This document shows, piece after piece, positions 21,641-32,114 of a stretch of DNA of 64,000 nucleotides. Numbering within the stretch: the first letter of the stretch is position 1; each line of letters begins with the position of its first letter. The notes under the pieces were generated by a model, which saw only the letters and a list, made by a program, of their open reading frames with translations, did no database searches and was not told where the DNA came from. The DNA lies in contig NC_056749.1 of the NCBI RefSeq assembly GCF_019279795.1, forward strand, positions 570,248,585 to 570,312,584. The letters run 5' to 3'. The stretch is from Protopterus annectens. Lineage: Eukaryota; Chordata; Ceratodontiformes; Protopteridae. The position numbers were made by a program, and so were the translations under genes.

Positions 21641-22640
21641 CTGCCTTGGCATTAGGCCTCATAACATCCCAAGACGGAAATTATTTTAATGGTAACACAC
21701 ACCCTGCAGGGCATTATTGCTTGCATATGAACATGTGACAGATTTCTCACTTCAAATTTTTTCACAGTCCTACTTTGTAACTTTTAAGTTTTTCACAAGT
21801 TTTTTTGTAAAGCCATGGGATGTCTTACAGCAATAAATAAAACTTAACAGCTTGTCATTAATCTGCTTATATTTAGCATGGTGCATGCATTCCACTACAT
21901 TACATTCTGGTTTCAGACAAAATAAACTTTGCTGTCATATTTGATTGATAACTGAAAACCACAAAGCATATCTGTTTATTTGTTGGCCGTAAAAACCACA
22001 CATGAAGTGAAAAAAGGACATACACAAGAAAACAGGTGAGAAAAAATAAGAAATATGTCTAAATTACATAATGATGTGCACCTGAAAATGCTGCAGCTGA
22101 AACAGAATCTGTGATACTAATGATCAGTTAGAACTGAAAAGAATGTGTAACAGATCATACACATGAGTAAACAAAGGCAAAGTCTGTAGTACTTCCTCAC
22201 ATCGTATAGTCACTACTTTTAAAAGACTTTTGGCAAGTGGTAAACCCAAACGACTATGATTTACTGTTACAGTGAACAGTGATACTCCAACTAAGATCTC
22301 ACATGTATATGCTTCGTAAAACATTACAGCTAAAAGGATAAGATGTGGAATATTTTTAAAAATGTTTACCATTTTACAACATTAAAAAACACATTTGTGT
22401 TGATGTTCAGGGTACAGCAGCACCACTGCTTTGTGAAGTTAAGAGCACAATATAAGGAAACTTTATAGGCAAGTGTTCTGCTATAATTCTCTGAAACTAA
22501 TGAAAAACATCAAAAACTTCAGAAAAGCAGTCAGAACAATTACAATTGCACAAAACTGAAAATAGTTAACAGTAATTTGGTTAAAGTTTTCTAAGTTTTG
22601 GCATTGACCTTAATTTTTTTTTTACACAATCCTGAACAAA
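21641..22640. other. Unassigned; possible 3' UTR of the candidate gene ending at 22641
   Basis: No transposon is recognised. If the terminal exon at 22641-22727 is real, this would be its 3' untranslated region on the minus strand. A protein-like frame at 22124-22329 is listed separately. Confidence 0.3.
22124..22329 (-). CDS. Possible host exon or chance frame (67 codons to a stop)
   Basis: After the acceptor TTATCCTTTTAG the minus strand stays open for 67 codons, including YEAYTCEILVGVSLFTVTVN and RCEEVLQTLPLFTHVYDLL, then TGA. It starts with two leading bases, which fit the one trailing base of the candidate at 23943-24046. It lies just downstream of another candidate terminal exon, which argues against both being in one transcript. 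No family is recognised. Confidence 0.3.
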
Positions 22641-22727
22641 TTAGTCTCGAAGGCAAACAGTGTGGAAACCCTTCACGTCTTCTACCACATCCAATTTTGT
22701 TATAAATTTTCTACTGTGAAAATGATG
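22641..22727 (-). CDS. Candidate terminal exon (28 codons plus stop)
   Basis: The minus strand has the acceptor GAAGTGTGTCTTTCAG followed in phase 0 by a frame reading FITKLDVVEDVKGFHTVCLR and ending with TAA. Sharp boundaries and a natural stop suggest the 3' coding exon of a host gene. The protein is not identified. Other minus-strand exon candidates lie up- and downstream, and which of them belong together is open. Confidence 0.45.
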   Translation of the reverse strand, partial: HHFHSRKFITKLDVVEDVKGFHTVCLRD

Positions 22728-22883
22728 CTGAAAGACACACTTCAGGATGTTGAAGGTTCAGCTGTCATAAAATGAAAGGAATGAAAAACAGGCAACAGGG
22801 CTCATACTAACAATAAGTCAATGAAATAATGTCAGTAAATAATCATGTACCTTACTGTAGAGCTTGGAAGATTATGAATAATT

Positions 22884-23180
22884 AATGTCTAGTAAGCCGT
22901 GATGATACGGTGGTAGCGTTGTTGCCTCACAGCAAGAGGTTCTCCCGTTCGATTGGCTTGGGAGTGCCTTCTGTGTAGAGTCTGCATATCCTCCCCGCGG
23001 TTGGGTAGCATTCGAAAGACATGCGTGCGTAAATGGGTGTGCCTTCGTTGAAGGTTGGGCGTCGAACTGGCACCTCGGCATTTCGTAAAAATCTACTGCC
23101 AATCATTAGCAGACCGGTGTTCCGTTGTGGCAACCCCTTACCGGGAAAAGCCGAAAGACAAAAACAACAATGTCTAGTAG
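22884..23180 (+). mobile_element. tRNA-derived SINE (family 1) with target-site duplication
   Basis: This is a full-length copy at about 22897-23168. The head carries polymerase III-like A and B box regions (TACGGTGGTAGCGTTGTTG and GAGGTTCTCCCGTTCGATT). The body contains CCTTCGTTGAAGGTTGGGCG and GTAAAAATCTACTGCCAATC, and the tail is ACAAAAACAACAA. It is flanked by AATGTCTAGTA at 22884 and again at 23169, a direct target-site duplication typical of LINE-mediated insertion. The head resembles V-SINE/HE1-type vertebrate SINEs. Confidence 0.88.
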
Positions 23181-23942
23181 TAAGACCACCTGAAGACAGT
23201 AAGACTACTCAAATACAAAGCATGTGAAGAATGACAACAAAATAAGGCCCACAACTGGCAGACATTCGTGTTTCCTTTGACAAAAGACATTGAAGATTTT
23301 GGCCCATTATCAGTTATTAATAATGGTAGGATTAGCCATTTGTTATTAATGACATCAACAATACTTAACCTGTGAAGTAAGATTACAACACTACAGTGAT
23401 AAATCTAATTGGAAGTGCCTGCTTCTAGTCAGACAGAACTTCACAGTAGGAACTAACATGGCCTGCTGTCAGCATCCTACTTGGAAAATCTGTCTCAGGG
23501 AATAATAAACAGAGTTTCACAGGATCTGCAAAAGCCTATTGTTCACTGCAAAACCACCACTTCCAATCTGTAAGCTGACAGAAAACATATTGCATTTTCT
23601 GAGTTCTCACTCAAATAGCAAACAAATTCTGAATTCTAAAAATGAAGTATTTTTCATGCTTATGCATTCTGGTACTTTTTCTTATAACAGAAGAGCATAC
23701 TGTTAAACTAGAGTGTTGCATGAACTAGCTTAACAAAAATTCCTTTTTCTTCCCAGAGAAGATATTTAAGAACTATACACTATTCCAAAGTTGTCACCAA
23801 CAATTATAACCAAATCTTTACACAACTTATTCTTCCTAAGTTTAAGGTTAAGTACAGAAGAGTGCAGTGCTTTTTCAGCTCAAAATGTGTTGCAGCTGAT
23901 TTTTCTATAACTGTCCTAAGTACATTAGTGCTACAAACTTAC
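23181..23942. other. Unassigned sequence
   Basis: No repeat or exon could be supported. Confidence 0.35.
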
Positions 23943-24046
23943 TGAAGTATTTGCAGAATCTAAATATGTCACTGTCATTTAAAGTTACAGCTCTCAGCTT
24001 ATTGCTGTTAAGAAATTTACCTATCCAACTATAAAATATAAATGTA
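23943..24046 (-). CDS. Possible host exon (34 codons)
   Basis: This 104-nt minus-strand frame lies between a CT-rich acceptor (CTCTCTCTATAG) and a consensus donor (TTCA|GTAAGTTT). It has one leading base, 34 codons including GKFLNSNKLRAVTLNDSDI, and one trailing base. The acceptor tract is simply a GA microsatellite, so its strength may be misleading. No family is recognised. Confidence 0.3.
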
Positions 24047-24087
24047 CTATAGAGAGAGAGAAAGAGAGAGATGTTGTACATTCGAAC

Positions 24088-24362
24088 AAACATTGCTTCT
24101 TTTAGTGTTGTTGTGTCTTTCGACATTTCCCGGTTAGGGGTCGCCACAATGGAACTCCGGTCCGCTAATGACTGGCAGTAGATTTTTACGTGCCCAGTTG
24201 CCAGCCCTGACGCACAACCTTCAACGAAGGTATGCCCATTCATGCATGTCTCCACACAGAAGACGCTCTAGCTGAGAATCGAACTGGACAGCGTCTTACT
24301 GTGAGGCGACAATGCTACCGCAGCACCACCACCGCATACTATTAAACATTGCTTCTTTTAGT
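24088..24362 (-). mobile_element. SINE family 1, minus strand, perfect 19-bp target-site duplication
   Basis: The body at about 24107-24343 is in reverse orientation, running from GTTGTTGTGTCTTTCGAC (tail) to GCACCACCACCGC (head). The flanks are the identical 19-mer AAACATTGCTTCTTTTAGT at 24088-24106 and 24344-24362. The perfect duplication shows a relatively recent insertion. Confidence 0.93.
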
Positions 24363-25027
24363 ATTCCACAAAATAAGGATTTCTACACTGAGCAATAGCC
24401 ATTAAAGGAAACCCTGTAAACAGAAAGACAATTGATCTAGTTTATTACAAATGGGTTCACTGAAAAAGACACAAGTCTAAATATAGTAGTGTAGTGAAAG
24501 ATTTAGTTGTGTAGTGAAAGATTTTGAATAAGTCAACATAAACAACTACATCTGGTAGACCTTCAATGACTACTGTGAGATAGGATCTATTTTCATTGAA
24601 GGTGTACTGACGTGGGTTGAGATACAGAGACAGACTTTTGTTCAGCATATTAATGACGGACTTCTACATGAATAATCACCAGTGTACAATTGCCAGCTTT
24701 CTGGGGTGACCCAGGGACTTCTCCTTTCTTTGAGATGGTGTGATCTGACAGCTGGTATATTTTAAATAGTGGGAAGAGTAGGGTGAGTGCAGCTACTCAC
24801 ATCAAGGGAGATCCCCCCCTGCAAGAAAACTTTTTTTCTTGAGTTTTTACTTCAAATGTTTTTCGCATTTGGGTGAGTTTGCTTCTCTGTGACTGCAGTT
24901 TTGATGGTCACTTACTAAGGAATCAAACTACTGACAGGGAGCTGTGAGATTTTCTAATCCAGAGATAGAGGCGGTAACAAAACTCATCAGTAGCATTTTT
25001 AAGGATTTCACAATTATGCTAGCTAAT
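24363..25027. other. Unassigned sequence
   Basis: The minus-strand open frame at 24457-24648 lacks a convincing donor. No repeat is recognised. Confidence 0.35.
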
Positions 25028-25553
25028 AAAAACTGCAAGAAAAACCCAACTAAGCTAGAGTTTTCATTGTGTGATACATTAAACCTCCTGAAATAGAGGC
25101 CCATGGGAGATGTACAAATGACCCCATTGGAACAGTAAGTGTTTCATCTTCATAGATTATTGGCCTGAATGCATCCATACAAAGACTTAAAGTGCAAAGT
25201 CATGGGAATTCAGAAACCATGATTTGTCTGCGAGACCTTTTCATCCTTTGGTTTGGATGCTAGTTGGAATATTTTGCAGGAACCTTAATGTTTATGGACA
25301 TTAGCTGGGTTTAATTATCCTGTGTTTCAAAAGTATATCCAAACAATCCACTTAAACGGTGCCGATGAAGTCAGGTTTGGCTTTATTGGCCTGAATGCAT
25401 CCACAGACACTTAAAAAGCAAAAAGTCATGGGCATTCAGAAGCCATAAGACTGAAACACAATGTACTTAAGGGGTCATTTGCATATATTACCATAGGTCT
25501 CTATTTCAGGAGGTTTAACTCCAGCTTGGCTGGTTTTTTTTTTCAGTTTTTAA
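25028..25553. mobile_element. Putative nonautonomous TIR element, about 525 bp
   Basis: The outer about 110 bp on each side are imperfect inverted copies. Both contain AAACCTCCTGAAATAGAG read inward, preceded by an A-rich stretch and an AAGCT(A/G)GAGTT word. Inside, ATTGGCCTGAATGCATCCA occurs twice in direct orientation (25157 and 25388), followed by similar GTCATGGG(A/C)ATTCAGAA words. No coding capacity; superfamily unknown. Confidence 0.6.
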
Positions 25554-26171
25554 CTGAATGGTTTGCACATTTGAACTTTTTACCACTTGGTTTGAAAATT
25601 ATGCCAGCTAGAGATTTTCCTCCCGTTCCTTATGTAAAGGGGTTATATCTACCTGCTTCCAAGTTGAGACTGCTATGCCATATTGGAAAAAGTAAGTCTG
25701 CAATTTCAAAGACATTACAAGTGATACTATCAGTGCTTAGCTTGACACAACTTTGGTCTCAAAGAGTAAAAATAAGCCATTGAGACTAAAACACTCGTAA
25801 GGCCCCCATACTCAGACAAAATACACAGACATAGGGACTGTGCCTCAAAGACAGTAGAAAATATGTCAACAGTGTATTTGCTTTCAGTGACTATTGATGA
25901 GGCAAACAGTAAAGCTAAAAGGTTTCTTTCTGTGGGTAATGCATTTGTGAAAGGACTTCATATTATTTCTTATGAGAGGCCAGGATCCTTTTGTACTTGG
26001 ACTAACTACAGCAGCACAGCTAAACTCATAGCTCTCAACTAAATAAGGGCAAATCTCAACAGAATCAGGGACAAATCCAGAAATACTCAGGGACAATCAG
26101 GGACACTTTTTAAAATATTAGTACCGTTAATTTGTGATAACAGAATAAGTTAGCCAAACTGGAAGCAAAAC

Positions 26172-26345
26172 AGAAGTTATGTACTCACCATAATGTTCCA
26201 TCTGAGTAGATACTTCATTTGTCTGCAACCTGTGGGTGTCGGATCAGACAGCTTTCCAAGCTCCAAGATCTGAGCTCCTAGCTCCTCCCCCTACCCATAA
26301 TCCCCTAGTACCAACCACATTACCTCAGATAATTTTTTTTGCCTC
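26172..26345. repeat. DIRS-1 left inverted terminal repeat
   Basis: It begins AGAAGTTATGTACTCACC and continues with GTCTGCAACCTGTGGGTGTC and TAGCTCCTCCCCCTACCC. It is the inverted partner of 31965-32114. Confidence 0.9.
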
Positions 26346-26417
26346 ACCAACTCGAGACAGAAACCAACTCCAAATGATCAGAGACTTTTCCCGAGGTTCG
26401 GGGGATGGCAGGGGGGG

Positions 26418-26520
26418 TCGGTTGCAGACAAATGAAGTATCTACTCAGATGGAACGTTATGGTGAGTACATAACTTCTATATCTGAAGTAGTTACTTCAT
26501 TTGATCTGCAACCTGTGGGA
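26418..26520. repeat. DIRS-1 internal complementary region
   Basis: This block repeats the outermost part of the left terminal repeat (ATGGTGAGTACATAACTT). A few bases later it repeats, inverted, the outermost part of the right terminal repeat (ATCTGAAGTAGTTACTTC). It thus looks like a joined pair of element ends, as expected for the DIRS internal complementary region. Confidence 0.9.
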
Positions 26521-26557
26521 CAGAGTCCCCAGCTAACCTATAGAACCTGGGTGGTCC

Positions 26558-27570
26558 TTACGGAAGGATATTCCGAAGCACCGCGGAGCCAAAAGAAGCC
26601 CTACTTCTGGAAATAATATCCAGTTTGTAATGAGAAATGAAGGTATGAGATGAGGACCAGGTAGCTGCTGAACAAATATCGTCTACTGGAACCCTAGACC
26701 AAAAGGCTGTTGAGGTAGCTACAGATCTTGTGGAATGAGCACGGATGCCAATTGGAGCTGGCTTCCTAGATGAAGTGTATCCCAGCATAATGCACTGACA
26801 GAGCCAATTTGCTACAGTCACTTTAGCAATTGCCTTGCCCATGGCTGATTTTGCATAAGAAACAAACAACTGGTCCGACTTGCGAAACTCTTTAGTCCTG
26901 TGCAAATAAAAACGCAGTTGTCTGCGTACATCCAATTTGTGCAACGTATATTCTCCTTTGTTGTGAAAATTTGGGAAAAATACAGGAAGATTTATTGATT
27001 GATTAATGTTTGATTCTGTAGCCATCTTAGGCAAGAAAGACGGGTTAGTCCTGAGGGACACTATCTTTGTGAAAAATAAGGTATGGAGGTTTAATACACA
27101 GAGCTTGTAATTCTGAAACTCTCTTGGCCGAAGTAATAGCCACTAAGAAAGCAGTTTTCCAAGACAAGAACTTTAACGGAACCGAGGCCGGCTCAAAAGG
27201 TGGTCTCGTTAAGGCTTGTAAGACCAGAGTGAGATCCCACGGGGGAACCACAGTCTTGACAGGTGGTTTCAAAAGAAAAACACCTCTTAAGAATGTTTTG
27301 CACAACTTAGTAGATGCTAAGGAGCCTATGCCGTCCCCCACATGAAAATGGGAGATGGCCGCCAACTGCACCTTGACTGTGGAGGCACTTGCTCCCTGTC
27401 TAAAAAGCAGAGAAAGGAAGTTCAGAATAGTCGGAATAGGGACAGTAAAAGGGTCCAATTCTTTATCTTTGGCCCAGATGGAAAAAAGTTTCCTGGTAGA
27501 TGGTTTATGAGCCGCCACCAGAATGGCCTTAACGGGGGATGAGATACCGGGAGTCCTAGCCATTAATGGA
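26558..27570 (-). pseudogene. DIRS-1 tyrosine recombinase (YR), one frameshift
   Basis: The C-terminal part of the DIRS pol region would cut and rejoin circular DNA at the target. The N-terminal core-binding part includes HKPSTRKLFSIW and QLAAISHFH. The catalytic domain shows ITSAKRVSELQAL (first Arg), AHSTRSVAT (His-x-x-Arg) and FISHYKLD (nucleophile Tyr). All key residues are present. The frame breaks at about 27050, where two overlapping open frames meet, so the present copy would not make a full enzyme. The protein ends at 26558, just inside the internal complementary region. Confidence 0.9.
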
Positions 27571-27599
27571 ACTGGATCAACCAAGCAGCAAGTTTGAGA

Positions 27600-29872
27600 T
27601 TGACCAGGTTTGGGGTATGGCATCTCGCTGGGTGCGAGATTAGGTCTGGACTGGGATCCGGGATCCAGAATCCATGGGGGAGCCACACAGTGAGACCGCA
27701 GAAAGGGGAACCAGATCTGTCGAGGCCAGAATGGGGCTATGAGGATAACTCTGCTCCCCAACCGACAGGCTTTCTGGATGAATTTCATCATAAGTGGGAG
27801 GGGGGGATAAGCATAAAGGAGTCCGGGAGGCCAAGCATGGACTAGAGCGTCTCTGGGGGGAAGTATCGCGAAGTACTCGCTGCATTTTGTGTTTAAAGGA
27901 GAAGCGAAAAGGTCGCAGCGAGGCTGACCCCATTTGTGGAAGATCTGCTTCGCAACAGATGGATTCAGAGACCACTCGTATGGAGTGAGGAACACTCGAC
28001 TTAGCTTGTCCGCTAATATGTTGGACCTCCCCGGAATGTGCTTTGCTATCAGAAAGCGGTTGGTGGAAATCGCCCATTCCCACACTCTCATGGCTTCTCG
28101 ACACAGGGGATAAGATCTGGTCCCTCCTTGTTTGTTTATATACCAGACTACTGACATGTTGTCCGTCTGGATTGCAATAGTCCCTATGGGAAGAAGGTCG
28201 TGGAGAGCTTGCAACGCTAAAAGCACCGCCCTCATCTCTAGGACGTTGATATGTAATGCGGTCTCTAGGGGAGTCCACGTGCCTTGAACGGATCTGCCTG
28301 AACAATGCCCCCCCCACCCGAGGCAAGAAGCGTCCGTGGTCAACGTGGCTTTGGCCGGAGGAATTACAAAGGGTCTCCCTTCTCTGAGTTCCTGCGCCTG
28401 TAACCACCACAGAAGGGAGTCCCTGCACACCCTGCTCAGGGGGATTGGCATGCAAAATGGGTGGATCGACAGGGACCATTGGACTTAGGGTCCATTGTAA
28501 TATGCGCATTCGCAGATGAGCATGAAGAGAGAGACCGATCGCTGCTGACATAGACCCCAGTGCCCTCAGGACTAACTCCGCTGGAGGAGCAGGGCTCCGA
28601 AGAAGGGCTAACACTGGGAATGACAAGCTGTTCAGCCTGACTGACGTTAGAACAACCTTGGAGATTTGTGTATCTAACCTGGCCCCTATGAATTCTAGGG
28701 CATGAGTGGGGCACAGGCAGGATTTCTGCTCATTTACTGAGATGCCTAGGTTGTGGGCCAGAGACAGAGCATAATCTCTCGCCACACAGAGCTGATGCTT
28801 GTTGGTCACAGTGAGGAGCCAGTCATCTAGGTAAGGGAAGACCTGAATGCCCTGGAGTCTCAGGTGGGCTGCAACCACTGCCATGACCTTGGTGAACACT
28901 CTGGGGGGCTGAGGTGAGGCAGAATGGAAGAACCCTGAATTGATAATGACTGACTCCAAGCCGGAAGCGGAGAAACCTCCTGGATCGTTTGTCCATTAAT
29001 ATGTGGCAATATGCATCCTTGAGGTCTAGCGAGCACATCCAGTCATTCTCCCGCAGCAGGGGGAGAATAGATTGGAGAGTGACCATCCGGAACTTTTCTT
29101 TGGGTATGAACAGGTTCAGGGCGGAAAGGTCTAATATGGGTCTGAGGTCACCCGTTTTCTTTGGCACCAAAAAGAACCTGGAGTAATAACCCAATCCGGA
29201 CTGGTCTGGGGGGACGGGCTGGATGGCTCTTTTTCTTAGCAGCTTTGAAATTTCCAAAGCCGCTGCCTCCCTCTGATCGGGTGGGACATTGGGGAGGCGT
29301 TTGGATTTGGGGGGAAGGTTTATGAATGGAATAGAGTAACCTCTGGATATGATCCGGAGCACCCATCGATCTGTTGTAAGGGACTCCCAGTTTGACAGGT
29401 GCTCCGACAATCGCCCCCCGACTGCCTCCAGAGAGGGACAGTCGGGCAAGCCCTCAGGGCTGTTGCGCGGGTCTGTCTGAGAAAGGTTCTCTAGACCCGA
29501 AATTACACGGCCCCCCTCTGCCTCTGGGCCGGCGTCCACCTTGTCCTCCTCTGCCTCTGGAGGATGAGTGGTCCGCAGCAGGATGGGACTGCTGAGACTT
29601 ACGGAACCACAACTTCTTTTATCCCCTCTGATTCCTGGAGAAGGATCTTTGGGGATTAGAGAAGCGGACTCCGACGGCAGACAGCATCTTCCCGTCCTTT
29701 TCGCTTTGGACCAGCGTATCGCGAACAGTTTTGCCAAACAAGGCAGAATCGTCAAAAGGGGCGTTCGCGAAGGACGCCTTGAAGGGGTCCGTGAAGTCGC
29801 ACAGACGGAGCCAGGAGAGACGTCGCAAGATGACCCCGGCTCCGCTAGCTCTAGCGGCTCCCTCTGTTGCAT
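27600..29872 (-). pseudogene. DIRS-1 reverse transcriptase / RNase H / methyltransferase-like region
   Basis: The N-terminal RT begins around residues DSLTTDRWVL-like (29400), with YYSRFFLVPKKTGDLRPILD and MCSLDLKDAYCHI (first catalytic Asp). The second catalytic block is YLDDWLL near 28815-28835. RNase H follows with LTTDASCLGWGG (28330), INVLEMRAVL (28230) and QTDNMSVVWYINKQGGTRS (28150). Next is CDLFASPLNTKC and an aromatic region (27950-27640), the part described in DIRS elements as a DAM-like methyltransferase. Frameshifts occur near 28910 and 28445. It overlaps the gag frame end by about 250 bp in another frame, as is normal in DIRS. Confidence 0.9.
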
Positions 29873-31751
29873 GGGAGAGAAGCCGCATAGAAGTATTTGA
29901 GATGGATTTTAGAGTGGCCATTCGAGTCTCAAAAAACTTTTTGTCTGGGACCGACAGACTCTGGGGGGGCTGCAGCGTATTCCTTAATCAAGTCTCGCTG
30001 TAGCCTAATAGTATGTGCCATATAGTTCAGCGCCCTTATGGAAAAGGTCGCTGAAGCAAACATCCGCTTCCCAATCTGGTCAAGCGCTCGAGATTCCTTA
30101 TCCGGCGGGTGAACCGAAGAACTCTCCTGTGCAAGTTCTTTCTTGGTGGCCGCCGCCACCAACATAGCATCAACGGGGGTTCCTTTGGCCCAAGACGGTC
30201 TATCTGTGGGTGGGCTGAGGACTTTATCGGGTCGCCTTGGAATTGGCTCCACTGTGTCGGGCTCCTTCCAAGCCCTGGTGGTAATTAAGTCCACCAGGGG
30301 GTCGGCCGGAGGGGACACCCAGGAGGTAGATGGGCCTGCCTCAAAGGCCTCCAGGAACACGGTCTCATCAAGGGAAGGCTTTTGGGCTGACCACCCCCCT
30401 CTAATACGCAGCATTTCCATGATGTCTCCAAAGGAGACATCTTCAGGGGGTGACCTTGGGGAACCCTCCGTATCATCTAAGTCCGTGTCTGTGGTAATGG
30501 ACTAGGGAGAGTCCAGTTGCCTCTTTTTGCACCAATGTTTTCGAGGGACCTCCTCGGTGGGACTGTCCAAAGAGGGCTCGTCCACCGGTTGTTGTTCCTC
30601 CATGGGAACTAGCTGGAGGGCTTGGGCAGGCTGTCCAGATGGACGGATGATGGAAGACAGACCCTCATACAGTGGGGGTACGGGTGGATCCGAAGCCCGG
30701 GTCGGGGATCTGGAGGACCTCGACAGTACCCTCTCCACTACCTCAAAAGCCAAAGGAAAGCCACTCTCACCAGCCTCTGAGAGCAATCTCCTCGGATCCG
30801 AGGAAGGGATCGGGGTCGGAGCCGATGCAGTCGGCGCCGAGGCAGAGGTGTGCTCCGACGCCAACAGCGCCGAAGATGCAGCAACTCCCTCGGATCCGAC
30901 GCCCAGCCCTCGGCCCCGAGAGCTTGGGTCCGACAAGCTCGAAGGTATAGTCGGCGTCGAAGAGACAACCGCTATCGGCGCCGACAATTCCCCGGGTCCG
31001 AAAGGGCCTGGATCCGATGACTCCGAGACCCGAAAATGAGTCGGAGAAGGAGTGATCGGGGCAAATATGGGGCCTGTACTCCCCCCCAGAGGGTGGGGAG
31101 GCGAGAGCATCCCCATCTGCATTTGGGTCTGTAAGAACCGACGCATCATCCTATCCATATCCGCTTCGGAGATGCTTCGGGTCGACCTAGATGAAGTAGT
31201 AGAGGCAGGCCGGGAGGGCCGCCTCAAAGATCTCGAGGGAGACCTATCCTCCTCCTCCGGCGAAAAACAGGGCGAACGGCGCCGAGAGGAGGGGGATCCG
31301 GAGACCCTCAAGGGAGATTTTAATAGTTTTGTTGGCGGAGCCGAAGGATGAGATTCGGCCCACCTTTTATGGGACTTATGTCCATCCTTATCCTTGTGCC
31401 TCTTCTCTCTGAGGGAAGAGGCACTAGTTTCCCCAGAGCTCAAACCCGATGAGGGAGGTTGAGTCCCGGGTAGAGCTAAGGGGATAGATGGCGCCGAAGC
31501 TGCTGAAGCAGCTGGAGCCCGAACGGGAGAGGAAGAAGAACCCGACTCCTGGGGGAGCTTTCCCGCCAGGATCAGCTTGTTCTTCCTATCCCGGAGTGCC
31601 CGGGGTTAAAGGCCGCACAGATTTGGCAGGCCTCTGACAAATGGGCTGTCCCCAGGCACAAAACGCACTGAGTGTGGCCATCAGCTGGAGAAAGCTTGTG
31701 GCCACACTCAGTACATTTAGAGAAAATGGCCTTAGGCCCTTCTGACATCTT
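29619..31751 (-). pseudogene. DIRS-1 gag-like ORF1, frameshifted
   Basis: It starts near 31751 (MSEGPKAIFSKCTECG) with a cysteine-rich segment of several CxxC pairs and a CxxH-like word. A serine/proline/arginine-rich stretch follows (31440-30500). The conserved DIRS gag core (30420-29619) has the TPVDAMLVAAATKKELAQ, LSWLRLCDFTDPFKASF and FDDSALFG motifs. Frameshifts lie near 31610 and 29925. The second DIRS copy (47.4-51 kb) keeps the same layout, which confirms the gene model. Its role by family knowledge is nucleic-acid binding and particle or complex formation. Confidence 0.85.
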
Positions 31752-31964
31752 TCACACACACACCCAAACACTAGGAGGGGGAGGGGAGTGAAGATAAATT
31801 AGTTATAAATTAAACAAAAGTGACCCAAAAAACTAGCAGAAGAAGCAGAAAAGGGAAACTAACACACACACACGAAAACTTTGAGAGAAAAATTGGTTTA
31901 AAAACCAGCAATGATCTCACCCAGCCAGGAGCTCTTCACAAGGAAGTTTCTTTAGCCGCGGCAA

Positions 31965-32114
31965 AAAACGATCTGAGGTAATGTGGTTGGTACTAGGGGA
32001 TTATGGGTAGGGGGGAGGAGCTAGGAGCTCGGATCTTGGAAAGCTGCCGGATCGGATCAGAGGTCGGATCAGACACCCACAGGTTGCAGATCAAATGAAG
32101 TAACTACTTCAGAT
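31965..32114. repeat. DIRS-1 right inverted terminal repeat
   Basis: It runs from about GATCTGAGGTAATGTGGTTG to the outer end TAACTACTTCAGAT and is inverted relative to the left repeat. The right neighbour is CR1 copy E. Confidence 0.88.

Larger units (their letters stand above)
26172..32114 (-). mobile_element. DIRS-type retrotransposon DIRS-1, complete, 5.9 kb
   Basis: A complete but degenerate DIRS element. Minus-strand order is gag-like ORF, RT with YLDDWLL, RNase H, methyltransferase-like region and tyrosine recombinase. Inverted terminal repeats lie at 26172-26345 and about 31965-32114, sharing CTAGGGGATTATGGGTAG-like and CCCACAGGTTGCAGA words. An internal complementary region (about 26418-26520) joins the outer ends of both repeats, the hallmark of DIRS elements thought to replicate through circles. 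Frameshifts interrupt the genes near 31610, 29925, 28910, 28445 and 27050. Confidence 0.95.

Noticed and set aside
24457..24648. Minus-strand 63-codon frame after an acceptor-like CACGTCAG
   Set aside because: No donor fits, and the second half contains a short duplicated AT-rich word. Not convincing as an exon.
26030..26112. GGGACAA-rich stretch as a separate full transposon
   Set aside because: It shares words with 7482-7796 but has no second end. At most it is a fragment.
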